Made by a program: the position numbers and the translations under genes
Assembly: GCA_965247255.1 (NCBI GenBank)
Contig: CBDFGS010000008.1
Coordinates: 372,001-436,000 of the forward strand
Length of the DNA: 64,000 nucleotides
Origin: CBDFGS01 sp965247255
GTDB taxonomy: Bacteria; Chloroflexota; Dehalococcoidia; Lucifugimonadales; CAUZJF01
Reading direction: 5' to 3'
Notes under the pieces: generated by a model
Told to the model about the DNA's origin: nothing
Databases searched by the model: none
Seen by the model: the letters and a program-made list of their open reading frames with translations, nothing else
Part shown: positions 26,664-34,555 of the stretch, one piece after another
How the letters are laid out: each line of letters starts with the position of its first letter
How positions within the stretch are numbered: position 1 is the first letter of the stretch

Positions 26664-27335
26664 GTGACGAGAACAAGGATTCTACTAGTGGCAGTCGGAA
26701 TACTAGGGTTGGTGGGTGTGACATTGGGGGGTGTGGCATTGTGGGTGTCGAGTAACTCTCCTCCATACGTAGTTGCGCGGGCCCTGACCCCCGAGGAGGC
26801 CGAGGCGGGTGTCCCCTTGGAATCGCAGTCCTTCGATACCTTTGAGGCTGCAATGGCCTCGATCGGGGCTGACCCAGACGATTTCCGACCCGCCGAGCCG
26901 CCCGTTGACTCAAAACCCGCAGACGACCACTGTGTCGTGTCGATTTCTTCGGTCCAACCCGGGGAGCTGTACTCAGTAGTTTCAGAGCCCCAGTGTTACA
27001 GCACTTTTTCCGAGGCCTGGGCCGCAGCCAACGGAGCCGGGCCGGAGGGCAGCCGTACCGTAATCGGCATCGACTATTGGGATGCTGAATTCCAGGGGGC
27101 CTCGCTAACGTGGTCCGCCAATAACACAGTCGGCTGTAATACTGGACTGTCCTACTCGGCAGCGTCGATGCCTTCCGGCTGGAACGACACAGTCTCGTCG
27201 GCAAAGACATATGGTGGGTGCAGCACCAATACCCACTATGAGGCCACCTCCTCTCGGGGTACGCAACTCGTCTGCCAATGCGCGACAATGGGCGTGATGA
27301 ACAACCAAACCTCATCGGAGAGGTGGGGTCCGTAG
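26664..27335 (+). CDS. Secreted beta/gamma-crystallin-like protein
   Basis: The 223-residue protein begins with a signal peptide or anchor (about residues 5-28). A linker follows, then a Cys-rich C-terminal domain with VIGIDYWDAEFQGASLTW, PSGWNDTVSSAKTYGGC and NNQTSSERW. The W-N-D-x-x-S-S-x and repeated (Y/F)-x-x-x-x-(F/Y)-x-G pattern recalls beta/gamma-crystallin-type secreted proteins seen in actinobacteria. Six cysteines after the anchor could form disulfides. The start is GTG at 26664 after AGGAGG. Its role is unknown; secreted members of this type may be inhibitors, toxins or calcium-binding proteins. Confidence 0.6.
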   Translation: MTRTRILLVAVGILGLVGVTLGGVALWVSSNSPPYVVARALTPEEAEAGVPLESQSFDTFEAAMASIGADPDDFRPAEPPVDSKPADDHCVVSISSVQPGELYSVVSEPQCYSTFSEAWAAANGAGPEGSRTVIGIDYWDAEFQGASLTWSANNTVGCNTGLSYSAASMPSGWNDTVSSAKTYGGCSTNTHYEATSSRGTQLVCQCATMGVMNNQTSSERWGP

Positions 27336-27351
27336 GGCTTCCGAGGCCAAC

Positions 27352-27364
27352 AAAAGGGGCTTAG
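27352..27364 (+). repeat. 13-bp direct repeat AAAAGGGGCTTAG, right copy
   Basis: This is the right boundary of the insert; it is identical to 26588-26600. The RusA-like frame resumes directly after it. Confidence 0.75.
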
Positions 27365-27628
27365 AACGTATGGACCTGGACAATCTCGCCAAGTCGATCA
27401 TTGACAGTGTGGCGGATGGCCTTCTCTTGAAGTCTCCAAACGACCTGAAGAGGCACACGGACGGCGGGCGTAACAGAGAGAACGGTGACACGTACTTCTG
27501 GACCTTATTCTTCCATCGCTTCCCCAATGCTTCTACACCCGAGGAAGAAGGAGCGGCTATATGCGTATCGCGGCGCAGCGAAGACACCGCTAGGGTTCGG
27601 CCTTAACACACAGGAGGTCGAAGGCTAG

Positions 27629-28427
27629 TCAGACGCCGCAGTACCCCTGGCACTCGTTGCCGAAGGCGTTGCCTTCAGGCCCTAGCCCTGCCTCATCGAG
27701 GCCCACCGCCTCGGCAAGGGGAATCCTCAATTGATGGAGGTAGGGCTCCTTGGCGAAGGCCAGCTTGCCCCGCATGTTGGCATCGATCTCCACCGCCTCG
27801 GCGAACAGCTCCGCCCATCTCTGGCGGGACTGGTAGGGGCAGCCGATGCAGGCCGAACGCTCCAGGGGCCTGGCGAACCGTTCACTCCACCAGGCTAGGC
27901 AGTCCTTCCTCGATATGCCCGCCTCAATGAGAGGGTAGTGGTTCTCTACCCACCTGTCGCGAGGAGCGCATCCGGATGGCTTCGTCGGTGGAAATGCCCA
28001 GCCACAGCTCAACGCGGGTACCCTGAAGGACTCTCTGTCCCTTGCTCAGGCCCAGCATCTCCCTGATCTTCCGGCGCACAGGTACGATCTTGTAGTGCTC
28101 CGTGCACTGCCGCCGCCCCATGCCGTCTCCGTGGCCCGCTCCGCCCTTGAGATAGACGGGGATGTCCACGTAGTTGGGGTAACCCGAGTGGTTCGTGAGG
28201 GCCTTCAGGTCCTCGCGGAGGCTGCGCCCGTTGTCCACGATGTGGAGAGGGAACGGAAGGCGTCGGGACAGCCACTCCAGGTGAGAGTATATGGTGGCTG
28301 GTTCCCAATGAGTATCGGCGAAGATGGCGCAGTCCGGCACGCCGCCGAATGCGCCATCGCCCGCCATGAGAGCCATTACCGTGGATTGGACGCCTCCTCC
28401 GAGGCTGATGACCGCGAGGCGATTCAT
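27629..28427 (-). pseudogene. PAPS reductase-like PP-loop protein, frameshifted (copy 1)
   Basis: Phage and island genes of this kind encode a PP-loop ATP pyrophosphatase-fold protein related to PAPS reductase. The N-terminal part has the PP-loop SLGGGVQSTVMAL, FADTHWEP and GMGRRQCTEHYKI. After about 27960 the homologous sequence continues in another frame with RWVENHYPLIE, SACIGCPY and the closing GNECQGYCGV. A single-base change would restore the frame. All catalytic and cysteine motifs remain, so the loss is recent or is a sequencing error. It is translationally linked (ATGA) to the HTH gene upstream. A second copy lies at 33507-34343. Confidence 0.75.
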
Positions 28428-28696
28428 TGCAGCGCCGCCTCCTGATCTTCAGCCTCCGGTAGCAGGTGGCGTAGCAGCCCCAGCCCGTCGGCAAACCTGA
28501 ACAGTGCGATGAGGTGCCCCGAGCCCGGCTGCGTCCCCGTGCGCCAGCGGCGCAACATGCGGGCGTCAACGCCCAGGGCGCGGGCCAGTCCCAGCCAGGT
28601 CAGCCCTGTGGCCTCCTTCAGGCTCTCCAGCCGCTGGGGGAAGTCCGGCGGGAACTCCGATGGGAGCTTGTGGTAGACCCATTTCTGACGGCCCAA
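28424..28696 (-). CDS. Small HTH protein (array member 4)
   Basis: This is a protein of about 90 residues with a helix-turn-helix core FPQRLESLKEATGLTWLGLARALGVDARMLRRWRTGTQ. A C-terminal helix follows with ALFRFADGLGLLRHLL. I chose a TTG start at 28696, five bases after the stop of the preceding HTH gene. It belongs with the two genes to its right in a set of similar proteins sharing F-P-x-R-L-x-x-L-K-E and R-R/Q-W-R-x-G. Such proteins usually bind DNA as regulators. Confidence 0.65.
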   Translation of the reverse strand: MGRQKWVYHKLPSEFPPDFPQRLESLKEATGLTWLGLARALGVDARMLRRWRTGTQPGSGHLIALFRFADGLGLLRHLLPEAEDQEAALQ

Positions 28697-28700
28697 GGCG

Positions 28701-29003
28701 CTAGACTCCCCGGCGGAGGAGTTCCGCCTCCTCGGGGACCAACGCCTCCATACCCCCTGGCACCTCGGATGCCAACTGGAACAGGGCCAGCATGGCCCAT
28801 CCCGTGGGCTCACTGCCTCCACGCCAACGGCGCACCCGCTGGTAGCTCACTCCCAGACGCCGGGACAGGGCCTTCCAACTCAGGCCGGAGGTCTCTTTGA
28901 GAAACTCCAAACGCTGGGGGAAGTCTCGGGGCAGTTTGCCTCGCCGGTTTCGACCGATTCTCTGAAGGCATTCCATATCTCTGATCCCTCTCATTGACGA
29001 CAT
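28701..29003 (-). CDS. Small HTH protein (array member 3)
   Basis: The 100-residue paralogue has FPQRLEFLKETSGLSWKALSRRLGVSYQRVRRWRGGSEP and a C-terminal ALFQLASEVPGGMEALV helix. It sits two bases after its upstream paralogue. An internal start is possible, since the first 25 residues are not shared with the paralogues. Confidence 0.65.
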   Translation of the reverse strand: MSSMRGIRDMECLQRIGRNRRGKLPRDFPQRLEFLKETSGLSWKALSRRLGVSYQRVRRWRGGSEPTGWAMLALFQLASEVPGGMEALVPEEAELLRRGV

Positions 29004-29005
29004 CT

Positions 29006-29293
29006 CTAATTCCTCCTGTAGACGACTATCCGGTCATCACCCAGTAGCTTTCCAAGGCCCTCGGGCACCAGGGTCGCCAATCTGACCAGCGATAGCATGG
29101 CCCCTCCGCAGGGCTCCGCTCCCTGCCGCCAGCGCTGCACCTGTTTGATGTCCACGCCTATGCACGTGGCCAGACCCTCCCAGGAGAGGCGAGAGGTCTC
29201 CTTCAAGGCTGTCAATCGCTCAGGGAAGTTCTCCGGCATGAAGGAAGCGCCCGGCAGGAAGTCGGATGCCGGGAGACGGCCCCCGCTACTCAT
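29006..29293 (-). CDS. Small HTH protein (array member 2)
   Basis: This protein of about 95 residues has the same core: FPERLTALKETSRLSWEGLATCIGVDIKQVQRWRQGAEP, followed by SLVRLATLVPEGLGKLL. I chose the ATG at 29293, which overlaps the end of the preceding gene by eight bases and suggests translational coupling. Confidence 0.65.
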   Translation of the reverse strand: MSSGGRLPASDFLPGASFMPENFPERLTALKETSRLSWEGLATCIGVDIKQVQRWRQGAEPCGGAMLSLVRLATLVPEGLGKLLGDDRIVVYRRN

Positions 29294-29528
29294 GGGCGTC
29301 CTCCGAGATGAACACCTCGTCAAAGGGAGGATTGCCCAGGGCTTGGAGCAGCCGACGCCGCATCTTGGGCGACGGGTTGCGCTGGCCGTTGAGCAGCTGG
29401 GAGAGGTAGCCAGAGCTCGTGCCCATCACATGGGCCAGCTGGTTCTGCGACATGTGGATGTGGTTGAGGATGTTCCACACACCCCCGGCCTTCACACGCA
29501 CCCTCTTGAGGGCTGGCCTACCCGACAT
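29286..29528 (-). CDS. Small XRE-type HTH protein (array member 1)
   Basis: The 80-residue protein has a canonical XRE helix-turn-helix (WNILNHIHMSQNQLAHVMGTSSGYLSQLLNGQRNPSPKMRRRLLQAL). It differs from its three downstream neighbours and resembles the fourth HTH of the large protein at 37946, which also has LSQ...NGxxNPSP. It overlaps the gene upstream by 11 bases. Confidence 0.7.
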   Translation of the reverse strand: MSGRPALKRVRVKAGGVWNILNHIHMSQNQLAHVMGTSSGYLSQLLNGQRNPSPKMRRRLLQALGNPPFDEVFISEDAHE

Positions 29529-29697
29529 CCCGCTCGGCTTCCCGTTGAGATTCGGCAGACACGCCGTTCTGGGATACTCCCCGGTTGGCGTCAGCCAGGT
29601 CCTTGAGGTAGGCGCGGACCATCATCCGCGCCAGGATGCGCAGCCCCTTGATGCGAAGCTCCTCTTGCTTCTTGGTCAGACGAACGTCTTTAGGCAA
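29518..29697 (-). CDS. Short hypothetical protein at the head of the HTH operon
   Basis: This reading frame encodes about 59 basic residues, LPKDVRLTKKQEELRIKGLR then ILARMMVRAYLKDLADANRG, predicted to be helical. I chose a TTG start at 29697 because GGAAAGG lies upstream. A longer frame from 29814 would run over the operator and promoter. No family is recognised. It is the first gene after the divergent control region. Confidence 0.5.
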   Translation of the reverse strand: MPKDVRLTKKQEELRIKGLRILARMMVRAYLKDLADANRGVSQNGVSAESQREAERDVG

Positions 29698-29797
29698 AAA
29701 ACGACACCTTTCCGACTGGATTGGGCTGCCAAATGGCCGTTGCGCATGGCACGGCCTGTGGGTACGATGACAGCCGTAGGGAACAGTAGTTCGGCCT

Positions 29798-29814
29798 TTG
29801 CTATAGTATAGCAA
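29798..29814. promoter_or_regulatory. 17-bp palindromic operator in the divergent control region
   Basis: TTGCTATAGTATAGCAA is a perfect palindrome around a central base. It covers the -10 (TATACT, minus strand) of a leftward promoter whose -35 is TTGTCC 18 bases upstream. This layout is that of an operator for a repressor, most simply the XRE protein encoded at 29910. Confidence 0.6.
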
Positions 29815-29874
29815 CGCTGCATAATAGCGGACAAGTGATTTACGGCATTATTTACCATTTCGGCCCCAAAGTGC

Positions 29875-29903
29875 TTGCAAACATGTAGCAAGTGTTCTAT
29901 CAT
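29875..29903 (+). promoter_or_regulatory. Promoter of the XRE-ImmA operon, probably leaderless
   Basis: TTGCAA (29875-29880) and TATCAT (29898-29903) are 17 bases apart. Transcription would start at about 29910, which is the first ATG of the XRE gene, so the message is probably leaderless. There is no ribosome binding site before this ATG. Confidence 0.55.
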
Positions 29904-29909
29904 AGGGGC

Positions 29910-30311
29910 ATGATGGACCCAGAATCCGCCGACCTGGACATAGGCCCCTACCTGAAAGAGCTGCGGGAAGACCGCAGCTTGCGCCAGGTGGCCCGAGACT
30001 CAGGCGTCTCCGATCCCTTCCTGTCCCAGATCGAGAAGGGGCAGAGGAATCCCGGCCTCCGAATACTCAGGAAGCTGGCGGACTTCTACGAGGTCTCCCT
30101 CAATGACTTGCTGAGACGGGCCGGATACCTGGAAGAAGTTGAAGACCCCTATGCCGACGAGGAGGCCAACGTCGACCGGGCCTTCCGGTACGTGGTGGCC
30201 GACCCCAGGTTCAACTTCGGCACCAGGCTCGATGGACCCCTCACCACGGCGGCGAAAAGGTTCATCGTCGAGATGTACGAACAACTCACCGATAAGCAGC
30301 TTTTGGAATGA
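29910..30311 (+). CDS. XRE-family repressor
   Basis: The protein of about 133 residues has an N-terminal helix-turn-helix (LKELREDRSLRQVARDSGVSDPFLSQIEKGQRNPGLRILRKLADFYEVS). A C-terminal helical part (FNFGTRLDGPLTTAAKRFIVEMYEQL) probably dimerises. I start at the ATG at 29910 (29913 is equally possible), because an earlier frame start at 29892 lies inside the promoter. It overlaps the ImmA-like gene by four bases. XRE plus ImmA is the usual repressor/anti-repressor pair of integrative elements such as ICEBs1. Confidence 0.85.
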   Translation: MMDPESADLDIGPYLKELREDRSLRQVARDSGVSDPFLSQIEKGQRNPGLRILRKLADFYEVSLNDLLRRAGYLEEVEDPYADEEANVDRAFRYVVADPRFNFGTRLDGPLTTAAKRFIVEMYEQLTDKQLLE

Positions 30312-31267
30312 CGAGAACGCTGGACGACTTCAGAGAGACCATCCTGGCCAAGCTTTCGTGCAGGCAGCGGAACGACGCCGCCTACATCGCCCACCTGTTC
30401 GTCCGCTACTTCCGCGTGTCGGTCCGCCCCGGCTTCGAGGAGCTCATCAAGGTGCTGGAAGAGGCTGGCATCGCGTCTGTGCTGGGGCAGAAGCTGCCCG
30501 GCGGTCTGAGAGGAACCCACTTCAGCTTGGACAAGCGCCACTACTCGATCCGATACTCAACCGACCAGTGGGAGGGGGGCAAGAACCACACGGTCCTTCA
30601 CGAGACCTACGAGATCATTCACGAGATGCTCTCGGACCAGGAGATGGAGCCTTCGCCCCCCTCCAGGAAACTCTGCTGGGATGCCGACTATTTCGCCGCC
30701 TCGGTGCTGATGCAGCCTGCGGTGTTCGCTCCCTTCGCCCAGGCTTCCGGCCTGGACATAATCGCTCTCCGCTCACAGTTCGAGTGCTCTTACGCCTCAG
30801 TGACCCTGCGGCTCGCCGAAGTCATGCGGAACCAGCCCCTCCTGGGGGTCCTGTATCAACGCCAAGAACAGGGCAACCCGACTGAGTGGACCGAGCCACC
30901 GGATCGCCGCCAATTCAGGGCCACCATCGTGACACGCACTCCGGGCTTCGGCATCCGGGATCCTCGCGTCCTCTGTGGTTCACGAGGCGGCATGCCCAGC
31001 AAGGGCACCACTCCATCCCCTGGCTCGATTGCCGAGTGGGTGGTGCTCAACGGCAAGGCTGCATACGCCGAGGTGGAGTCCACGCGTCTGGGCGCACGAA
31101 GCGGCGACATCGCCGTCGCTGCCAGGCCGGTCACGTGGAAGGGACAGCTGGCGAAGGTTGCAGTCGTGGCCGTGCCCTACCAGCAACGCGGGGCGCTGAG
31201 GCCCCAGATAAACAACGGAGTCGCCTTCGAGCGGCTCTTCGACTACCAGGAACTCACCATTAAATAG
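30308..31267 (+). CDS. ImmA/IrrE-like metallopeptidase
   Basis: The 319-residue protein pairs with the XRE repressor and is expected to cut it on a signal such as DNA damage. The metal site reads H98-E99-T-Y-E102-I-I-H105, a variant of HExxH seen in part of this family. A longer C-terminal region (about 205-319) is mostly beta and not assigned. The gene overlaps the repressor gene by four bases, so the two are made together. Its 3' end is followed by the recombinase fragment at 31286. Confidence 0.75.
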   Translation: MTRTLDDFRETILAKLSCRQRNDAAYIAHLFVRYFRVSVRPGFEELIKVLEEAGIASVLGQKLPGGLRGTHFSLDKRHYSIRYSTDQWEGGKNHTVLHETYEIIHEMLSDQEMEPSPPSRKLCWDADYFAASVLMQPAVFAPFAQASGLDIIALRSQFECSYASVTLRLAEVMRNQPLLGVLYQRQEQGNPTEWTEPPDRRQFRATIVTRTPGFGIRDPRVLCGSRGGMPSKGTTPSPGSIAEWVVLNGKAAYAEVESTRLGARSGDIAVAARPVTWKGQLAKVAVVAVPYQQRGALRPQINNGVAFERLFDYQELTIK

Positions 31268-31285
31268 GCAAAAAAGGGGGAGGAT

Positions 31286-31695
31286 ATGAACACCGACAAA
31301 GGGATGAACGGCAACGTGGCGCTCTACGCACGGGTGTCCAGCAACCGGCAGGACGTGGACCTGTCCGTGTCCGCCCAGCTCAGGGCGCTTCGAGACTACG
31401 CGGAGAAGAACGGCTACGTCGTAGCGCGGGAGTATGTGGACGAGGCCGAGAGCGGGCGCATCGCCGACCGGCCCTGGATGAGGCCAGCAAGCCCAACTCT
31501 CCCTTCCATGAGATTCTTGTTTGGAAGTTCTCACGCTTCACCCGCAAACGGGAGCACGCCGTGGCTTTCAAGTCCATGCTGAGGAAGCGGGGTATCAAAG
31601 TCGTCTCTATCACCGAGCACGCCGACGACTCTCCCACAGGCAAGCTCATGGAGGCCATCATCGAGAGCGTGGACGAGTTCTACTCTGAAAACTTG
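31286..31695 (+). pseudogene. Serine recombinase, N-terminal fragment, frameshifted
   Basis: The catalytic N-terminal domain of a resolvase/invertase-type recombinase begins here, with YARVSSNRQD (nucleophile Ser18). The frame changes near 31483. The homologous sequence continues as FHEILVWKFSRFTRKREHAVAFKSML and KLMEAIIESVDEFYSENL. It stops at exactly the point where the fragment at 53475-54719 begins (DNLAQEVVRGMREAA). The rest is replaced by the 3' end of the opposing recombinase. It is not functional. Confidence 0.75.
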
Positions 31696-33271
31696 ATATC
31701 GGTGGTTCAATCGAGACAAACTCTTCCGTCGGGATGGCCAGCGTGAGGTTCACGTTGTTCTCCCCGTCGATTGTCACCCCGTCGAGCAGGAGCCGCAACA
31801 CCTCCCGGCGTCCCTCGTCGGGCAGATCGTCCAGGCCATCCCCAATTCTGCTGACCCACTGTACGACGCGCTCCATCGCCAGCCGCTTCTCGTTCTCAGC
31901 CGTCTCCCGATCTCGGTAGTCATCCAGCCTAGCCCTGAGCGTCTCCAGCCGCTCGGTGATGTACCTGCGCTGATGGTCGAGCTGGTCCTCGGTGATCTTC
32001 CCTGACACGAACAGCCTGATGACCCTCTCCTCTTCGAGCTGGACCTTCTGAAGATCGCGCTCTGCTGTGTCAATCTCCTCGGCCAGCCCGCCGTCTTCCC
32101 GACTGTCCAGGGCCTCGATACCAGCGACGATAAGGTCGGGGTTCTCCAGCACCCTCTTGACCTCGCCCCAGACCAGCCCCTCCAGCCGCTCCGCCCGGAT
32201 CATCGGCTTTTGTCGGCACTTCAGGCGGAGTTGCTGATAGCCGTAGCACCTGTAGTACCTGCGGGGAGGATCGAGCTCGTACTTGTAGAGCTTCCCGTTG
32301 CGCTTGACTTCCTTCTTTGTATTCGCCGAGCCACCCATCAGCAGCCCGCATTCAGTGCACCTGACCAGGTGCTGCAACAGGTAGAACACCTTGGTGTTGC
32401 GCTTGGCTCGAGTAAAGCGCTGCCTCCGGAGAACCCTGGCCCTCCCCCAGGTCTCCTCGTCCACCAGGGGCGGGAAGGGCACCCCGATCCAGTCGTCCTG
32501 GGGCTGCTCGTAGACCCTGACTCCATCCTCGGTGGAGACGTAGCGGGCCTTGCCGTACCACCAGGTGCCCTTATAGGTCTCGTTGCTCAGGATGCGATGG
32601 ATGGTGCCGTCGTACCACCGCTTGCCCAGTTTCGCCAGGGGCACGCCCTCAAGGTTCAGTTGACGGGCAATGAGGTACGCCCCCAGCCCATCGTTGACGC
32701 ACATGCGGTAGACGCGGCGCACCACCTCGGCTTCCTCCTCCACAATTACGGGCCTGCCGTCGTCGCCGATGCGATAGCCGTAGGGGACGTTGCTGACGGG
32801 AATGCGTCCCTGCTTGGCCGTTCCCCGTTTGCCCATTGATGCCCTCTCCCGGAAATTGTCAAGCTCGATCTTGCCGATGGCCGCCATGAGGCCGAAGGTC
32901 TTCATGTCGATGGTGTCCATGACGGCCTCCAGGTTGATGTGGTACGCCTCGATGACCTCCATTAGGGCGGCGGCGGGGTACATCCCCCGGCTGAGCCGGT
33001 CCGATTTCCAGCAGACGATGGTGTCGAAGCGTCCCCGCTTTGCATCCGCCAGCATCCTCTGGAACTCGGGACGCTTCTTGGACCAGCCCCTGCCCACCTC
33101 CTGGTAGCGAGCGGTAACGGTCATCCCCTTGTCCTCGCAGTGGGCTTCCATGTCGCCGATCTGCTCGGAGAGGGAGGTCTTGTCGTCTTCTGCCTGGCTC
33201 TTGTCCGATACCCGGGCGTAGATGGCTGCCCTCTTACCGTGTGCTTGTCTCTGTGCCTTGCTTACTGCCAT
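31658..33271 (-). CDS. Large serine recombinase (intact)
   Basis: At 537 residues this is a full-length large serine recombinase, of the kind that integrates and excises phages and integrative elements. It has the catalytic domain with YARVSDKSQ (Ser22) and CWKSDRLSRG, the recombinase domain with VPYGYRIGDDGRPVIVEEEAEVVRR, and a zinc-ribbon C(T)EC...C. A long coiled coil (about 405-480) follows. The ATG at 33271 follows AAGGAGG. Its 3' end overlaps the truncated recombinase at 31286-31695 on the other strand. It could mobilise the surrounding segment. Confidence 0.9.
   Translation of the reverse strand: MAVSKAQRQAHGKRAAIYARVSDKSQAEDDKTSLSEQIGDMEAHCEDKGMTVTARYQEVGRGWSKKRPEFQRMLADAKRGRFDTIVCWKSDRLSRGMYPAAALMEVIEAYHINLEAVMDTIDMKTFGLMAAIGKIELDNFRERASMGKRGTAKQGRIPVSNVPYGYRIGDDGRPVIVEEEAEVVRRVYRMCVNDGLGAYLIARQLNLEGVPLAKLGKRWYDGTIHRILSNETYKGTWWYGKARYVSTEDGVRVYEQPQDDWIGVPFPPLVDEETWGRARVLRRQRFTRAKRNTKVFYLLQHLVRCTECGLLMGGSANTKKEVKRNGKLYKYELDPPRRYYRCYGYQQLRLKCRQKPMIRAERLEGLVWGEVKRVLENPDLIVAGIEALDSREDGGLAEEIDTAERDLQKVQLEEERVIRLFVSGKITEDQLDHQRRYITERLETLRARLDDYRDRETAENEKRLAMERVVQWVSRIGDGLDDLPDEGRREVLRLLLDGVTIDGENNVNLTLAIPTEEFVSIEPPISSFQSRTRPRSR
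31697..31720 (+). repeat. 24-nt junction sequence, copy at the N-terminal recombinase fragment
   Basis: This 24-nt stretch (TATCGGT...CAATCGAGACAAA) matches 54719-54742 at 20 of 24 positions in the same orientation. Each copy abuts one half of a recombinase gene at the same codon, so it may be an attachment or terminal sequence. It also encodes the last residues of the intact recombinase on the minus strand. Confidence 0.5.
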
Positions 33272-33283
33272 GATTGCCTCCTT

Positions 33284-33319
33284 GTTCGTAGCTGCCTGAA
33301 AGTTCGTAGCTGCCTGAAA
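33284..33319. repeat. Tandem 18-bp duplication upstream of the intact recombinase
   Basis: GTTCGTAGCTGCCTGAAA is present twice without spacer (33284-33301 and 33302-33319), just upstream of the ribosome binding site of the recombinase gene. Confidence 0.8.
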
Positions 33320-33321
33320 TG

Positions 33322-33352
33322 AAAAAGACCCGGCTCCTATCGGGAGCGGGTC
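33322..33352 (-). terminator. Rho-independent terminator between the PP-loop copy 2 unit and the recombinase
   Basis: On the minus strand GACCCGCTCC pairs with GGAGCCGGGTC around a short loop (one G bulged) and is followed by TTTTTCATTTC. It would end transcripts from the PP-loop copy 2 unit before the recombinase gene. Confidence 0.65.
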
Positions 33353-33506
33353 TGCGAGTAGTACAATCCCATTCGCATCACCTGTCCGTCAGGTGGCGCC
33401 ACGGCCCGGGGTGTTTGCGCATCGCCGGGCCAACTTCTACCCAGCATTTTACCGCGATTGGCGGGCCAACGTCAAAGCGTGGCCACTCCGATTGAGGCTG
33501 TCCGCG

Positions 33507-34343
33507 TCAGAGCCCACAGTGTCCCTCGCACTCGTTGCCGAACCCGTCGCGACGCTGATCGGGTCCCACCTGCTCCTCATCAAGACTCACAGCCTCGGCA
33601 AGGGGTATCCGTAGGGGGTGCAGGTAGGGCTCCTTGGCGAAGGCCAGGCGGCCCCGCATGTTCGAGTCGATCTCCACCGCTTCGCGGAACAGCTCCGGGA
33701 ACCGCCGTTTCGTCTCCACCCAGCGCTGGCGGGACTGCTAGGGACAGCCGACGCAGGCCGATCCCTCCAGGGGCCTGTCGTAACGTGCCTCCCACCAGTC
33801 CAGGCAGTCCTGCCTCGACATTCTCGCCTCGATCAGAGGGTAGCGGTTACGTATCCACCTGTCGCGGGACGTTCGCATCCGGATCGCCTCGTCGGTCGAG
33901 ATGCCCAGCCACAGCTCGATGGTGGCGCCGGAGGGTATCCTCTGTCTCTTCCTCAGCCCGAGCAGCTCGCGTATCTTCCGGCGGATCGGTCGCACCTTGT
34001 AATGCTCGGTGCACTGCCGTCGTCCCATGCCGTCGCCGCTTCAGTCCGTTCCCTTGAGGTAGACGGGGATATCAATGAAGCTCTCGTTGCCAGAGTGGTT
34101 GGTGAGGGCTTTGGCGTCCTCTCGCAGGCTGCGCCCGTTGTCCACGACGTACAGGGGAAAGCTCAGATTCCTGGACAGCCAGTCCAGGTGGGTGTAGATG
34201 GTGGAAGGCTCCCAGTGGGTGTCGGCGAAGATGGCGCAGTCCGGGATAGCGCCGAACGCGCCCCCGCTTGCCATGAAGGACATGACCGATGACTGGACGC
34301 CTCCTCCCAGGCTGATGACCGTCAGCGAGTGGGTGGACCGCAT
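33507..34343 (-). pseudogene. PAPS reductase-like PP-loop protein with two in-frame stops (copy 2)
   Basis: One uninterrupted frame carries the whole protein except for a TGA at 34043-34041 and a TAG at 33740-33738. The motifs match copy 1 at 27629-28427: SLGGGVQSSVMSF, FADTHWEP, GMGRRQCTEHYK, SACVGCP and GNECEGHCGL. The second stop replaces the tyrosine of the CPY motif. The absence of frameshifts points to recent loss. The two copies differ at many positions, so they are diverged paralogues rather than a fresh duplication. It starts at the end of the small gene at 34555. Confidence 0.75.
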
Positions 34344-34555
34344 CAGCCTTCGTCCTCACTTCCGTCTCCGAGAGATAAGTCCGCCTCGGATGGAGGGACC
34401 TTGTCGCGGGTGGCGTACTCAACCAGCAGGGTGAAGAGGCGGCGCAGACGGTCCTGGGCATCGGGACCAGGGTTGAATTCGATGGTCACCGTGCCAAGTT
34501 CCGGCGCGCCTCTATTGGAGCCCTTCGGCTTGTCTTCGCTCTTGGTATCTTCCAT
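34343..34555 (-). CDS. Small acidic hypothetical protein
   Basis: The protein of about 70 residues has a central segment LGTVTIEFNPGPDAQDRLRRLFTLLVEYATRD between acidic, low-complexity ends. I chose the ATG at 34555, after GGAAGAAC. No family is recognised. It overlaps the PP-loop gene downstream by a few bases and takes the place held by the HTH gene upstream of PP-loop copy 1. Confidence 0.55.
   Translation of the reverse strand: MEDTKSEDKPKGSNRGAPELGTVTIEFNPGPDAQDRLRRLFTLLVEYATRDKVPPSEADLSLGDGSEDEG

Larger units (their letters stand above)
26601..27364 (+). mobile_element. 764-bp single-gene insert in the RusA-like gene
   Basis: The segment between the direct repeats (counting one repeat copy) holds only the secreted-protein gene at 26664-27335 and short flanks. 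It encodes no transposase or recombinase, so any movement would need a helper. I see no clear inverted repeats at its ends. Confidence 0.55.
26297..27606 (+). pseudogene. RusA-like Holliday junction resolvase gene split by a 764-bp insert
   Basis: The gene runs 26297-26600 and resumes at 27365-27606. Removing 764 bp between two copies of AAAAGGGGCTTAG rejoins the two parts in the same frame as a protein of about 181 residues. The joined product has SLGLRFYKKKRGLE followed by RMDLDNLAKSIIDSVADGLL. The D-L-D-N motif followed by an Ile/Asp helix is the hallmark of RusA-type Mg-dependent resolvases of phages. The start is TTG at 26297 after AAGGAGGG. As it stands, the first part reads into the insert and the second has no start of its own except an ATG at 27370. 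The family call rests on the short motif. Confidence 0.6.

Noticed and set aside
29676..29903. 75-codon minus-strand frame across the divergent control region
   Set aside because: It covers both promoters and the palindromic operator and has no ribosome binding site.
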